Shown in pieces: positions 22,001 to 34,600 of a stretch of 43,603 nt of DNA. Position 1 is the first letter of the stretch. Each line of letters starts with the position of its first letter. The stretch comes from Rhizaria sp. SCN 62-66 (taxonomy: Eukaryota; Rhizaria, unplaced). The stretch spans positions 1 through 43,603 of the forward strand of contig MEDY01000261.1 in assembly GCA_001724265.1 (NCBI GenBank). The letters run 5' to 3'. A model generated the notes under the pieces. The model saw only the letters and a program-made list of their open reading frames with translations. It was not told the origin of the DNA and made no database searches. The position numbers were made by a program, and so were the translations under genes.

Positions 22001-25000
22001 TGTTTCCGCCGCTGTGGCCGGGCGACCTGGTCCGCGCGCAGCGCTCGCTGTTGTGCCCGCACGGCGCGCTCTCCCCGCTGCGCGCCGGCGTCATGAAGCG
22101 CGTGCCCCGCGCAGTCTTCGACGCCGCGGCCTCCGCCGCTGCGGGGCTTGCGCGCAAGGCCGCCGCGCGCCACGCAGCCGCCGCGGCTGCCGCCGCATCG
22201 CACGGTGCGGCTGGGTCTACTGCTGCTGCGAATGTGGCTGCGGCGCGCGATGCGGCGCTGGCGAACATGAGCCACTGGCTGCCCGACAATGCCTCCGGCG
22301 ATGACTCCAGCTCCAGTGCCTCAAGCGCTCGTGCGAGCGCTGACTGCGCCGGCACGAGTACGAGCGCGAATGCCGAGGAGCTGGGCGTTAGCGTGGCCGT
22401 CGTTGACATCCGTGGCCGCATTAGCCACCACGCCACCGCGGCCGCCGCTGCGCGCGCTGCTGCGTCTCTGCAGTCGTCCGTCCCCCCCGCGGCGCTGCTG
22501 CCCGTCGTTGCGCTCCCGGCCCCGTCGCCGCATGACATCTGTCCGCTCTGCGCGGCGGCCGCGGCGTCGCTCCGCGCGCGCGCGCAGTCCCGCGACGCCA
22601 CGCTGACCGCGCTGGCCGCTGCGCTGCCCCCCGCGCGCGCGCCCACGGACCTCGCACCCGTCGCTGCGGCTGCCGCTAAGGCCGCGGCGGCCGCGGAGGA
22701 GGGCGCTACGGGGTTCTGGGTCTCGCGCGCGTGGCTGCGCGACCTCCGGGCCGCGCTCAAGACCGTCGGCCGCGCCACCGCGCAGGCGCAGGACAGCGCG
22801 GCCAGCGCCAAGGAAAACCTGCTGTCGCCCGCCGCGCTCGCGCGTGAGGTGGCTTCGCTCAAGGCCGCGAGCTCCGGCGCTGGAGGCGGTGCCTCTGTTG
22901 CTGCTCCTGCTGCTGCTCCTGCTGTTGCCGACGCCGACACCGACGCCGACGCGGTGGTGTCTGCGGAGCTGCTGCCGCGCGCCTTCTACCCTGTCGGCAC
23001 CGCGACTGTGGCCACCAACGCGACAGTTGACGTCCAGTGCCCTCACGGCGCGCTCTGCGCAGAGCTGGGCAATAAGGCCGTCTCCGTGTCCGCGGTGGCG
23101 TGGGCCGCGATCACCACCGCGCTGCCCGCGGCCGCCGCGTTTGCACTCCCGGCGGCGCAGGCGCAGGCGCGCGGCGAGAGCAAGGGGAAGAAACAGAACT
23201 TCCCGCTGCCCGCAGGCGCGGCCGCGCTCTTCCGCTCGCTCGCCGGCGTCTACAACGAGAGCACTGCCGCGGAGGCCAGTGGGGCTCCGGCGATGGCCGA
23301 CGACGATGATGACCACGCTGCTGTTGCTCCCGGCGGCCGCGCGAGGCGCACCCGCGCCTCGCGCGGCCCCGTCGTGATCCTGACCGCGAACACGGCGTCC
23401 GGCGACGAGAACGATGGCGCCACGGTCTCCGTCCCGGTTTCGAGTGCGTGCTCGCTCTGCGTCTCCGCGGCCGCCGTGGCTGCCGCGGCCGCGTCCGAGG
23501 TGTCTGCCGCGCGCGAGCAAGAACGCCGTCTAGCCCCGCGGCTCTTGCGCCAGTGTGCGCGCGCGGCCGAGTTCCCCGCCGTACAGGACGCGCCGCCCGC
23601 CGCGGGCCGCTACGCGCTCGTGCCGACGCACTGGGCCGAGGCGTGGGCGCGTGCCGTGCAGGACGCGGCCGCGCCGCACCCGGGTCCCGTGGACTTCTCG
23701 CCGTTGCTGTGCGCGCACGGCCGGCTCGCGGCCGCGCCCTACCCGGCCGCGCTGCCGCCGTGCCCGCGCGGCGCCGCCGCGGCCACATGGCGCACCGGGC
23801 CGCGCGGGCCGGCCGCCGCGGTCGCGGGCGTGGCCGCGGGCGTGCTCGTCGCCGTCGATGGAGACGCGCTGCACGCTATCGGCGCGACTCCGGTCTGGGA
23901 CGGGCCAGAGCAATGGCAGCAGCAGCAGCCGCTGTCTGCATCTGCACCTGCAACTACTCCCGCGCCCGTTGCGTCTGCGCCTGCGCCTGCATCTGCACAG
24001 AAAGCTGACGGCTCGGGTTCGCCCTCGGTGTTCCCGTTCTCCACCGCGGCCCCAGCCGCTGCAGTCGCTCCAGACTCGGAGGCGGCCGCTGGCGGCCACA
24101 ATATCTCCGCGATCGGTCGCGAGGAAGTCGCCGCCGCTGCTGCTGCAACTGCTGCCTCTGCCGCCGCCGCTGCAGCCGCGGATTCGGACGAGTCGTCGAG
24201 TCCTGCCGCAGCAAGCACGCTTCCTGCTGTCGCCGCCGCGGGTGATTCTGCCCAGGCTCTGTCTGCCCAGTCGGCGAAGGTGCCCATGAGTGACGAGAGC
24301 GCCGCGGAGTTTGACGCGATGCTGAGTGCGGTGTCGGCGCCCGCTAATCCAGACGACGCTGCCGCCGCTGCTGCCGACGCTACCGCCGCCGCCGCTGCTG
24401 CTGCCGCCGCTGCTGCTGCCGCCGCTGCCGCTGCTGCTGCTACTGCTGCTGCTACTGCTGCCGGTACCGACATTGTAGTCCAAGCTGCTTCTACTAATGA
24501 GCAAGCGCACGTTGCTGATGAGGCTGGCTCAGCTGTTGCTGCTGCTAACGCTGCTGCTTCCGCCGTCATTGTCGATGATGATAAACGTGACTACGTTGCG
24601 AACCCAGTCCCCGTGGTCACGTTGACAGTGCGTCACCACTCTGCCGTTCCTGTCGCCCTCGGCGGCTCTTTAGTCCCCAGCAACAACGCTGCAGGGACCC
24701 CCACCAAGGGCGCGCGCGGCCGCAAGCCTGCGTCTGGCGCCGGTGGTGCGGGCGGCGGCGCAGAGCCCCCCGTGCGCACGTGGGCCGACGCGTGGCTCGC
24801 AACATCGCCGCCCGTCTGCGAGGCCTGCGCCGCCGACAACGCGGCGCGCGCGCTTAGCCGGCGGCTCAACTTCTCGTCGGGTCGCGTGACGGTGCGGCAG
24901 ATGGCGTCTGCCTCCGAGGCCGAGTCGCGCTCGCAGGCCGACGCCGTCGCCGAGGCGGGCATCTCCGACGCGGCCACCGGGACTGCCGCGGGTGAGCGCC

Positions 25001-25473
25001 GCATTGGCTCTCGAACGCGTCGCGCGCGCGCCGAGTTCGTGGTTGACATCACCGCTGCGATGACGATCGAGGAGCTGAAGCTGACGCTTATGACGCACAC
25101 GGAGCTCTCGCCCGCCGAGCAGGCCGTGTTCTTCCGCGGCGAGCGGCTGCGCGACCGGCCTGTGCGCTCGCTCGGTGAGGCCGGGCTGTTCGACGGCGCG
25201 GTCGTCTACATCGCACAGTCGCTGTACGCTCTCGACGACTACTCCGGCTCGCATAAGGGCGCCGAGTCGGAACGCGGCGGCGGCGATGCGGGGTTTGGCG
25301 GCTCCGTCTTCGGCGGCGGTGGGGGCGCTGACAAGAAGGCTGACGCTACGAACGGCCAGTCAGAGGCAGTGACGAGTGAGGGCGAGTGCGGCTTCACAGT
25401 CGAGTGCCCCGGGTGTGAAACACCCAACGCGATCGAGCGCGCGTCATGCAAGGCGTGTGGCATGCGATTTTGA
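14967..25473 (+). CDS. USP48: USP48-like ubiquitin carboxyl-terminal hydrolase with DUSP repeats, UBL and C-terminal RanBP2-type zinc finger
   Basis: Three exons (14967-17165, 17325-17680, 17808-25473) encode 3,406 residues ending in TGA. It is a cysteine protease that removes ubiquitin. The Cys box is GVANLGATCYMSAVLQCL (C472). QQDAQEF spans intron 1 (729-735). Zinc-ribbon pairs are CATC and CSSC. The His box is SASHGHYTAD (H1159), followed by WWNMNDVV (N1216/D1217) and AYMLFYRLRHLPF. Three DUSP-like segments follow (about 2117-2433, 2487-2737, 2786-3197), with WL or HW cores, CPHG/CAHG motifs and CPLC/CSLC/CEAC closings as in USP48. Next is a ubiquitin-like domain (about 3258-3335) and a RanBP2-like finger (CPGCETPNAIERASCKACG), which human USP48 lacks. 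Human USP48 has about 1,035 residues. The excess is Ala/Ser-rich inserts, including inside the catalytic domain. ATG 14967 (MSHDSAA) is the first in frame. Confidence 0.93.
16500..16550 (+). repeat. AGC trinucleotide repeat (poly-Ser) in the USP48-like catalytic domain
   Basis: A nearly pure AGC run encodes about 14 serines plus an SNSS tail. It lies 40 residues after the catalytic cysteine, inside an insert between the Cys box and QQDAQEF. Confidence 0.95.
17166..17324 (+). other. USP48-like gene intron 1
   Basis: This phase-0 intron of 159 bp runs from GTACGC to CCCTTTAG and is AT-rich. It falls inside the conserved QQDAQ|EF motif, which is restored exactly by splicing. Confidence 0.96.
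17681..17807 (+). other. USP48-like gene intron 2
   Basis: This phase-2 intron of 127 bp runs from GTACGT to TCCATAG, with a T-rich 3' half. Splicing rebuilds an Arg codon and joins KKDKA to RAASIAAM. Confidence 0.9.
24358..24470 (+). repeat. GCN run encoding poly-alanine
   Basis: Mixed GCC/GCT codons encode a run of more than 20 alanines with a few Thr and Asp in the third DUSP region of the USP48-like protein. Codon mixing argues for selection or old slippage rather than a fresh expansion. Confidence 0.85.
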
Positions 25474-25540
25474 CTTTCTCGTTTCACAGATTAGACAGTC
25501 CGATAATATTTAACCAAGAGGAATCAAGTTTACATTAGTT

Positions 25541-25546
25541 TTTATT
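25541..25546 (-). terminator. Possible polyadenylation signal (AATAAA) for the giant minus-strand gene
   Basis: TTTATT on the plus strand reads AATAAA on the minus strand, 149 bases past the TAA at 25695. The motif is common in AT-rich DNA, so support is weak. Confidence 0.3.
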
Positions 25547-25613
25547 TATCTTGATACGTAGCCAACGAATACAAATGAATAGTGCGTTGTATTAACTTAA
25601 TGCTAATATATTT

Positions 25614-25619
25614 AATAAA
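25614..25619 (+). terminator. Possible polyadenylation signal (AATAAA) for the USP48-like gene
   Basis: AATAAA lies 141 bases past the TGA at 25473. Chance occurrence in this AT-rich interval cannot be excluded. Confidence 0.35.
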
Positions 25620-25694
25620 TCGTAGTCTATAGTAACTCAGCTTTGTAACATGGTAGTTCTTGCTTATAAAATGAAATATTTTGCAGTTGATATT

Positions 25695-28600
25695 TTAGAT
25701 GAACTTTTGAGCAGACTGTGAGCCCTTACTCTGCACAGCCTGGCGCTGCCTTTCAAGCGTCTTGATCTTCCTCTGTGCTTCGCGACCCGTTGCCGAAGTC
25801 GCCTTTGCCCACTCCAGTGCTTCCGCAGCCGATGACACGGATCCACCGTCGGGCAAGTATTCGGCGGCCCCGCGCACGCCTGCACGCAGCGCGAGAGTGC
25901 GCAGTTTGCGTGTGAGCGCAGTGGCAATGCGGCCTTCGCGTGACTGCACCGCGTCCCAGTCGGAGGCGTCCAGCCACAGCTGCTCATCGGCCGGCGCCGC
26001 CGCCACGCCGACCACAGCGGCTGCACCGACGGGCATCACGGCCGCAGCAGGCACTGCGGACCGCCGCGCCGCCGCAGCAGACGCGCTCGTCGATGCAGCG
26101 TTCGCGGCGGCAGCAGCAGCAGCCGCACTAAATCCGCGCGCACCACTCGCCGGCGTGCGCACTGGGCCACCGAGCACGCCTGCACTCGCAGCTGCGTTGC
26201 TGGCGGCGTTGGCGTTAGTGCCTGCAGCGTCAGCGAGCAAGAAAAGACTATCCTCCTGCCGGCCGCCCCACTCCTTGGGGTCGACGCCGACACCGCGAGC
26301 GCGCAGCTTGGCGGCGGCCTGACGCATCTGCTGGATCTGCTTCTGCTGCGCCGACGTCTGTCGCGCGGCGTGCTGATCCTGCGCAAAGAGCCGCATCCCG
26401 GGCACGGGCGCCTCTTCTTCCTCGGTCGCGTTGATGCACCGCACCGGCGCTGCCGCGGCGTCGAGTGTCGCGCCCCAGTGGCTGCTCAGTCCGCGCGCGA
26501 CCGCGGGGTCGAGCCGCATCGGCCCGCCGCCGCGGTGCGACGTGATGCGCGGGGACTCGTCGTCGTCGTTGTCACCATCGTTCGCTGCACCGCGGCCGCG
26601 ACCACGGGCGCGCGTAGGGGCGAGCTAGGCCGCGACTACGCCGCGCATGCGCTCGACCATCGCGGTGACAGCAAGTCGGCGCTGTGCAGTTGCCGCGGCA
26701 GACGTCACAGTGGCGCTCGAGGCAGCACCCTCAGAGCCGGCGAATGCGACTGAGGGCGGGACAGAGAGTGCAGCGCGGCCATGCGTGGGCGACAGCGGCA
26801 GCGCGACAGTAAGACCAGAGTTCGCAGCCGTAATTGCATCAGCCCCGTCAAGAGCCTCCGTCTTCACTGTGACGGATCTAGTCGCGGCATCAGATTGCGG
26901 CTCACCGAAGAGAGCAGCGGAAGAAGCCGAGGGCGAGTGAGTATGACTGGGAGCTCGATGAACCTTCGGCGGAGCCAGGGTCTTGCTCGCGTTCTTGTCC
27001 CTGAGCACCTCGCCGTTTCCGTCGTCGCCACCATCATCACCAGCACCATCGTAGTCGTTGCCTTTTTCGTCGTCTTCGTTGTCATCGTCCTCCTCCTGAG
27101 TCACCACACTAGTTCTGAACACCATCACTGCGTCCGCCGCGGCAGCCTCTGCGGCAGCGCGCGCCTCCGCCCGAGCTGCCGCCTGCGCAGCAGCGTAGTT
27201 GGGGTCCTGCGCGCGCTCACGCGCACGAGATCGCGCACCGAGCTTGTCGCGCTTTGCGCGCTCGCGCTCCTTGCGCAAGCGCTCAGCCGCGGCCTCAGCG
27301 CTCTCAGTCGCCGCACCACCGGGGCCCGCGCGCGCGCCACCGCCCATCGCGGCCGCCGTCGCAGCGGCCACAGCTGCATGTAGCGAGCCCAGTCCACCCG
27401 CGTGCGCCGCGCCACCGCCGTGCGCGGCAGCGGCTGCCGCGTGCGCCTTGGCTGCGGCCGCAGCAGCAGTCAACGCGGCAACGACAGCGTCCGCCGAAGG
27501 CAGCTGCTGTTGGCCCGCAACGTTTGCCCCCGCGCCAGCGCGCTGCTGCGATGCCTGCTGCTGCAATTGTTGTTGCTGCGGCAGGAATCCGCTCGCGCCG
27601 ACGTCGATCGGTGTGCCGTCACCGCGCGCCACAACCCTGGACTTGGTCTCGCCCATGTAAGTCGCAATGGGACGCGCGTTGCCGTCGGCATCGGCCTCAA
27701 CAGCGTCGGCGTCCGTTGCAAGCGAGCGGAAGATCTGGGCCAGCGCCTGCAGGTCCGCGGACAACAGACCGCGCTGTTGCCGCGCAGCAGCGAGGCGTGC
27801 GCGCGCGGCATCCAGCTCCACGTTGAGCCGGATGGCGTCGCCATCGCAAGTCTCGGCCTCGAGCAGCAGCAGCGAGCGCGGGGATGTGTTCGCGTCTGCG
27901 GTATCGGGCCGCGCTCTCTCAGCCCCCTCCTCGTCCTCTGCATCCGCACCTGTGTCAGCCCCAGGAGCAGGAGCAACAGATGATCTGGGCGAGAAGGAAG
28001 GCTTCCCGTCAGCGTCCTGATGAGAGTCAGCAGCAGAGTCGTCGGTCCCACGCAGCCTGCGCTGCCAAGCACCGCGCTGCTCCTGCTCCAGCTCAGCCAC
28101 CTTAGCCCTCGCGGCGGCGGCCCCAGCGCGCGCGGCGGCGATCTTGGCAACTGCCGCGGCCTCCCGGGCCGCGTCTGCGTCGACGGCCGCGGTGAGCACT
28201 GCGACGCGCTCGAGCCCGCGCACGAGCAGCACCATCACGCGCGTGGACCGCTGGGCCGGCAGCGCGCGCAGCAGGTGGCGCACGCGCAGCGTCAGCTCGG
28301 CTGCGGCCACGACGTCGCCTGCATCGGCGCGCGCGCGGAGTGTATCGATCTCGCGCAGCGTCGTCGCGGCAACGCTCTCGTCTCCGCCCGCGCTCGCGGT
28401 GCCGCGAGACGAGGCGGCCAAAGCGTCAGCGTCGGCGTCACTGGGCGCAGTGGCCAGCAACGCGGGCAGCCAGTGGCGCTGCATCGGCGACGGCTCGGCG
28501 GGCAGTTTCGCGCCCTCCACGGTGCCCGCCAGCGCCGAAATCGCACCCGCGGTGGGCGTGAACCCGGCGTGGAAGGACGTCGAGGGCGACATCGGCCCCA

Positions 28601-31600
28601 TCGCGGGCTCATTCAGCCCGGCAGCGGTTGCAGCCGCCGCGGCCGACGAGGAGACGACGACGGCGGCCGGCGCGCGCGACGGGTACATCAGCTGCAGCGA
28701 GCGCACCTGCGGGCGCGCAAGCGCGGCCGCGGCGGCGGGGCCTAGCGTCGCGATGTCGGTCGCAGTCGAGGACGCCCACGGCAGCGGCTCGGTCCCCGAG
28801 GCTGCACGCGGGCGCAGCCGGGCTGACGCGCCCGAGCCAGTAGCGTTGCTGCCTGCGCCAGGGACGACCAGTCCGAGGCCGAGCCCGCCGGCGGGTGCGG
28901 CGCCGGCGAGCGTGCTGGTGCCCGGCCGCGATGAGTCGATGTACAGCGGCACGGTCGTGAGGTCGCTCGTGCGCGGCCGCGAGAGCGAGTGCGACGACTG
29001 GAGCCGCCCATCGCCGCCCGCGGAGCCTGTGCGCGGCGTGGCGCCCCCGCGCGGAGTCCCGTTGCGGCGGCCGTTGGGCGTGCGCGGCGTGGCGATGCTG
29101 GCGCGGTCACCGGCGGCTCCAGAAGCAGCGGTGGCGTCGCCCTTGCCGCCCGGCGTGTAACCGAGCGAAAACACGGAGAGTTGCGCCAACAGAGCGGCCA
29201 CCTTCTCTGGGTCGGAGAGGTCGACGCCGCCACGGCCGCCCGCGCCGTTGTTGTTGCCGTTGCCGCTTTGACTGGTGGACGAAGAGGCCCAGCCCATTCC
29301 ATCGAGCTCCGCCTCGCGCCGGCGCTGCCGCTCGCGCTCAGCCTCAGCAGCGCGCGCGCTTTGCAGCCGCAGCGCTTGCGCATCCTTGGCACTCATCGCG
29401 CTTGCAGCAACCGCGTTCGCAGCCGCAGCGGCTGCCGCACTCTCTGAGCCTTCACTGTCTTCCGCAGCGGACTTCGAGAACTTCGCAACAGCGACATGCG
29501 AATTGGTTTGGTTTTCACGGAGAAGCTCTGCGATGGACTCGCGCGCCGCCTCTGTATCAACGTCAGCGCCAGTCTGCGCCTCAGCAGCGCGCAGAGCAGC
29601 GCGCGCCTGCACGAGCTCTGCAAGCTCATTTTCTGCAGCTTCGCGGCGCGCGCGGATACCCGCGAGTCGCTGCCGCAGCGCCGTAAGTTCCGCTGCGGCC
29701 TCTGCCCGTGCAGCGCGCCTCGGGCGCCCAGTCAGCCCTGCCGCAGCGGCGACGGCGGCAGCGCTCTTGCGCGCAGCAGCGGGCAGTTCAACAACACCGC
29801 GCGCGCGGCGCGAGACGGCCGCCCCGCCCGAGAGCGCGGCGACGGCGGCGGAGGAGATGCGCTCGGCCTCGTCAAAGCCCTTGCCGCCCGCGCCGGAGAG
29901 CTTGAATGCGCTGCCGACCCAACGCGACTTGTCACTGCGCCGCGCCAGGAGCCCGAGACCCATCGCCGCGCCGCCACCGCCGGTGGTCGCAGCGCTGGCC
30001 GAGCCGCCGGCCGCGCCGCCACCCGCGCCGCCGCCGCTGGCGCCCCCCTCGGCCATGCGCAGCGCGTCGCGACGCACGGCGGCGAAGGTCGAGCTGCGCG
30101 TCGGGAGCGCCTCGACCACTGCGACGAGCGGGCCCAGGCCAGCGGAGCGCATCGCACGCACGCGCGCGCGCGCACCGGCGTCCTGAGTCAGGTCTGACCT
30201 CGCGCCGCTGACGCGCTGCGCAGCGCTCTGCTGCTGTTCGGCAGGCGCGGCCGTCGCGTTCGTCGCCGCAGAGTGCATGCGCGAAAGCACGTGCGGCTGC
30301 GGCGCGGTCGGGCGGCCGGGCCGCACGTCCGGGAAGGCCGGCAGCGAGAGCGCAGCGGCGGCGTGCGACAGCGTGCGGTCCGCCGCGAGCGCCCGCGTGA
30401 TGTAGTGTTGCGCGCGGTTGCTCAATAGCGCCAGGAAGCGCGCCGCGGCCGCGCGCTCGGTGTCGACGCGGGACGTCCAGCCCAACGCAGCCAGCGTCGC
30501 AGCGGCCGCCGCTTCGCCAGCCGCGGCGTTCGACGCAGCAGCGACTTCGCCGTTAGTATCATTCGCCACTGACTCCGGCACCGCAGTGGTGTGGCCGTGA
30601 CCGTCGGGGGCGTTGGCTTCGGCTTCAGGCAGCAGCACGGGCCGGTCGAGGAACGGGATCGCGTACGGCACCGTAAACAGCGGCTGCTTGGGCGCAACCG
30701 AGGCCAGAATGCCCGTCGCCTGCGCCGCAAGCACGCCCGCGTTGGCGTCCGCCGCCGCGCTGGCCGCGGCCCTGCGGGTGCGCGCCGTGCGCACCGCCGC
30801 CGTCTCGCTGCGCGCCTGGACCGCGAACTCGCTCGCGTCGCGCGCGCGCCGCGTCGCAAGGTCGCGCGCCGTCGCCGCGGAGCCCAGTGCGCCCGTCGCC
30901 GACATCGCTGCAGTACCAGTCGCGGTTCCGGACATCTGCGTCCCGGACGGGTTGCCGAGAGTGCTCATGGAAGCCGAGCTGTGCAGCAGAGTGGAGGCCG
31001 TTGCCTCGGCCGCGGCGGTGCGCAGGCGCGCGAGCGGGTCTGTGAAGTGCAGCTGCGGCGGTGGCACGGCAAAGGCAGCCACGGAGCGCGCGCTGACTGA
31101 CTCGAGCCTTTCATCAACGCCACCATGACCGCTACTGGCGTCGGTGCGCATGTAGAAGGGCTCGTTCGCAGCCTCAGCTGCGGCAACGGCGGCGGCGGCG
31201 GCGCGGGCCCGGTTGCGCACGCGGCGCGCCGCGGCAGCGCGTGCGCTCGCGGCGGTAGCGGACTCGACGGCAGCGTTGTGCTGTCCGCCGCGCCCGGTGT
31301 GTTGGTGGCGCACGCGCGCAGAGGCGCTGCCAACGCCGGCCGTGTTCGATTTAAACGCAGAGCGGTCCAGGACGGTCGCAGCAGCCAGCGCAGCCGCGGC
31401 AGCGGAGGAGGTACCGGACGCAGACGCCGCGCCCTCAGCCCCGTCCGCAGATGCACTGAGCGCCGCGTCGTCTTCGTCGTCCTCGGTCGCCGCGAGCTTC
31501 ACGTCGCGCCGCGCACCGCCGTAGAACAGCACGTCCGCAGCCGAGGCGGGCGCGCCGCCGGACTTGAGCTGCGCAGCGGCCCACGGTGCCCAGTCCCCCG

Positions 31601-34600
31601 ACTCGGCGAAGAGCGGGTCTGCCGCGGCCCAGTCGGGCAGCGGGCCGCCGCTCAGACGCGCGCCGCTTCGGCCACCAACAGCGACACTGTTCGTGCTCTT
31701 GTTCATATTCGCGTCGGCGCTCGCAGAGCTACTTGTGGCAAGGCTTTGCGAGCGCTCGAGCACGAAGCGGCGGCCGATGGGCGGCGGAGAGTCGCTGCCG
31801 CTATCGCGATCCTGGTCGCCCTCGCTGTTGATGTTCGCGGCCGCGCTGCCAGAGGTGGCGTTGATCCAAGCGGACACGGTCTCGCGGTAGCCGGTCACGC
31901 CGGGCGGCGGCGCGGGCAGCGCGGGCATTTCCAGCTCCAGCTCTATCTCAGCAGACGCGGCAGCAACAGGCGCAATTGAAGTTGCAGCAGAGTCAGAGAT
32001 TGTGTGCTGCTCAGCGTCATCGGGCTGTGTTATGACAGCATCATCGGTTTCAGTGCCGTTAGCATTGCAACTAACGGTGTCGCCGTCAGTGATGGCGGCG
32101 GCGTCAACGTCGGCCGCTGCGGCTGAGATAGTCTCGCCAGATTCAGCTACAGCCTCAGTCTCAACTTCTTCGTTCTCACCAGCTTCAGCAGCCGCGGCGG
32201 CAGCAACGGCGGCCTCTGCTGCGGCGTTATGCGCAGCGTCAAGTGCCTCGAGCCGCGCAAACTCAGCCTCCATCCACCGGTCTTCCTCGTCTTGCTGCTG
32301 CTGCCGCTGATCAGCAGTGAGTGCGCGCGGACTGCCTGCAGCGGCTGCCGAAACAGCGTCGCCCGCGTTCTCATCGCTGTTACCAGCGGCTGCAGCACTG
32401 TTGCGGCGCGAGGCGGCGGTACTGCTGGCCCGACTACCCTTCGTGCTCTTGTTGTTTGTATTAGCGGCCAGGTCTGTCGTTGACGGAGGGTTGCTCAAGC
32501 CGCGCTTCTTCGGCGTTGCCTTGTTGCTCGAGCTCTCGCTGACAGCGGTAGGACTGCTAGCCTTGCTCTTTGAGCCTGCGCTCGTGCTTGCTTTAGCATC
32601 GGGGGCATCATCGTCGTCATCCGCTTCCTCTTCCCCTTCGACGATCGCTCCCATCGACCGAGCGCCAGCGTGCTTCTGCTTCTGCTGCTCTTGTTGCTGC
32701 GGTTGCATCTCCTCGCAGCTCGCGTCTTCCGCGTCGTCCTGCGGCGTCACTAGCCCGGCCCGTGCCCCGCTCGCGCTGCCCGCGTAACCGTGGCCGTGCC
32801 CGCGGCCGCTGTCGCCCGCGTGTGCGAGCGCGCGCTCCGCCCGGAGGAAGCCCTCGACCTGGCCCAGCCGGTGTTGCGCGCCAAGCCTGCGCCAGATGAT
32901 CGCTTCCACGGTCTGCATGAACCCGTCGTACGCCGCCTTGGACGCGCGCAGCGCGCGCATGCGGGCCTCCACGCGCTCGCGGGCGCCGCGCGCACCCAGG
33001 GCCCCGCCGCCGCCTACCGCACCGGCGCCAGAGGGACCAGAGCCGGTCGCTGTAGCCAGAGCGAACCCCGTGTTACCGGTGCTTACAAGCGAGTCCGCAG
33101 CAAGCGCGCTCGCGCTGCTGCTGCTGCTGCTGCTACCGTCATCAGCGTGAGTGCGAGTCGCTGCCTCGCTGCTAGAACCGCGCTGCGCCGAAGCAGTCGC
33201 GCCCTCGGGCCTGCGCTTGGCGCCCCTGCCCCCGTTCACCGGCGGCACGGCCTCCACGGTGAGCTGCACCACCACGGTGCTGCCCAGCGCGCCGCCCGCC
33301 GAAGCTGCCAGCGCGAAGAACAGCGCACCGGGCAGCGCGAACGCGGGGTGGTTCGCCGGCAGCGTCAGCGCGCCGCTCGCCACCGTGCCCGCGGCCGCGA
33401 CGACCGCAGCCAGCGCCGGCGCCGCCGCGGCAGCAGTGCCCACAGCGTCAGCGCCACTCGCGGCGGGCATAGTCGGCGAGGCAGTGTTGGCGTTGGCGGA
33501 TGGGGACGCGGAGCCGGGCACAGAGGCGCGGAAAGACCATGGCGCGCGCGCCCGCCTCGGGTGCGGCGCGTCCCTGTCAGCACACACGCTCACGGTCATC
33601 CCCGCCAGAGCCTCCGTGGCCGCCGCCACCGCCGCGGCCGTCGACGACGACGACGACGAGTGGCCGTGGGCGCCGTTTGCGGCCTGCGCGAGGGCGGGCG
33701 GCGCAAGAATGGCGGCCTTGAGCTTGAGCGGCGCGTTGGCGAGCCCAGGCAGCTGGACGCTGGCGTACGCCGTGCCGCCGCGCGGGACAGACACGCGCGC
33801 GGTCCACTTAGTCGCGCCCGGGACACTTACTCCGCCAGCGCCGTGCTGCGCGGCCAGAGCCCCGGCGGCGGCGGCGGCGGCGGCGGCGCTGGCGGCCGGG
33901 ACGAGGACGACGTGCTTGGGCTTGTTCGCGGCGTTGGCTTCAACAATACCGCCAACACTGCCAGCGCCACCGAAGCCGCTTTGACCCGGCGAACCGAATG
34001 GAGAAGAGAAGCCGCCGTGGTAGCCGTGGCGGCCGCGGCGCGCGCCGCCGTAGCCGTCACCGCCCTCATAGTCATCGTCGTCGTCATCGTCGTCGCTGTC
34101 GTCATCATAGTCGTTGCTGTCATCGACGTCATCGTCGTCTTCGTCATCCCCGTCGCCGTGATGCTGGTCCCAGTCCCCGCCGTCGCGCCTGCCGCGCCGG
34201 GACGCGGCCACGGCAGCCGCCGCGGCGGCCGCGCCCGCCATGCTGCTCTGGTGGCTAGCCATGTCCTGCGTGACAACGTCGACGGCGCGCATCAGCGCCG
34301 CAAACCGCTGCGCCCTTGCCCACGCGGCCTCGGGCGCAATGTCCGTGCTGCTAAAGCCCGCAGCGGCGGGCAGCGGCTGCAGTTGCGCCGCGAGCAAGCC
34401 CGGCGCGGGCACTGTAGCTGTGGCTGCTGCTGCGGCAGCGCCCGCAGTTGAAGTCGTAGTCGCAGTGGCCACCGCGCCCGCGCTCGTGACTGAGGCAGAC
34501 GGGGCCGTGAGGGCCGAGGGGGAGAGGACTGCGCCCGTCGCGGCGCCGGCGTTGCTGTCTGAGATGTTGCTCTTGTTCTTGCTGTTGTCCTCGAGACGAG

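Larger units (their letters stand above)
25474..25694. other. Short convergent 3' region between the USP48-like and giant genes
   Basis: Only 221 AT-rich bases separate the two converging stop codons, so the two 3' UTRs probably overlap. AATAAA words are present for both strands (see separate entries). Confidence 0.65.

Noticed and set aside
20500-23520. Long minus-strand ORFs (591 and 399 codons) opposite the USP48-like gene
   Set aside because: The plus strand encodes recognisable DUSP segments here. The antisense frames have no motifs.
25695-26519. Separate small gene (274 codons) downstream of the giant gene
   Set aside because: It is in the same frame as the giant ORF, separated only by one TAG and 35 open codons, with no promoter-like AT-rich gap. 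It is better read as the C-terminus of the giant protein.
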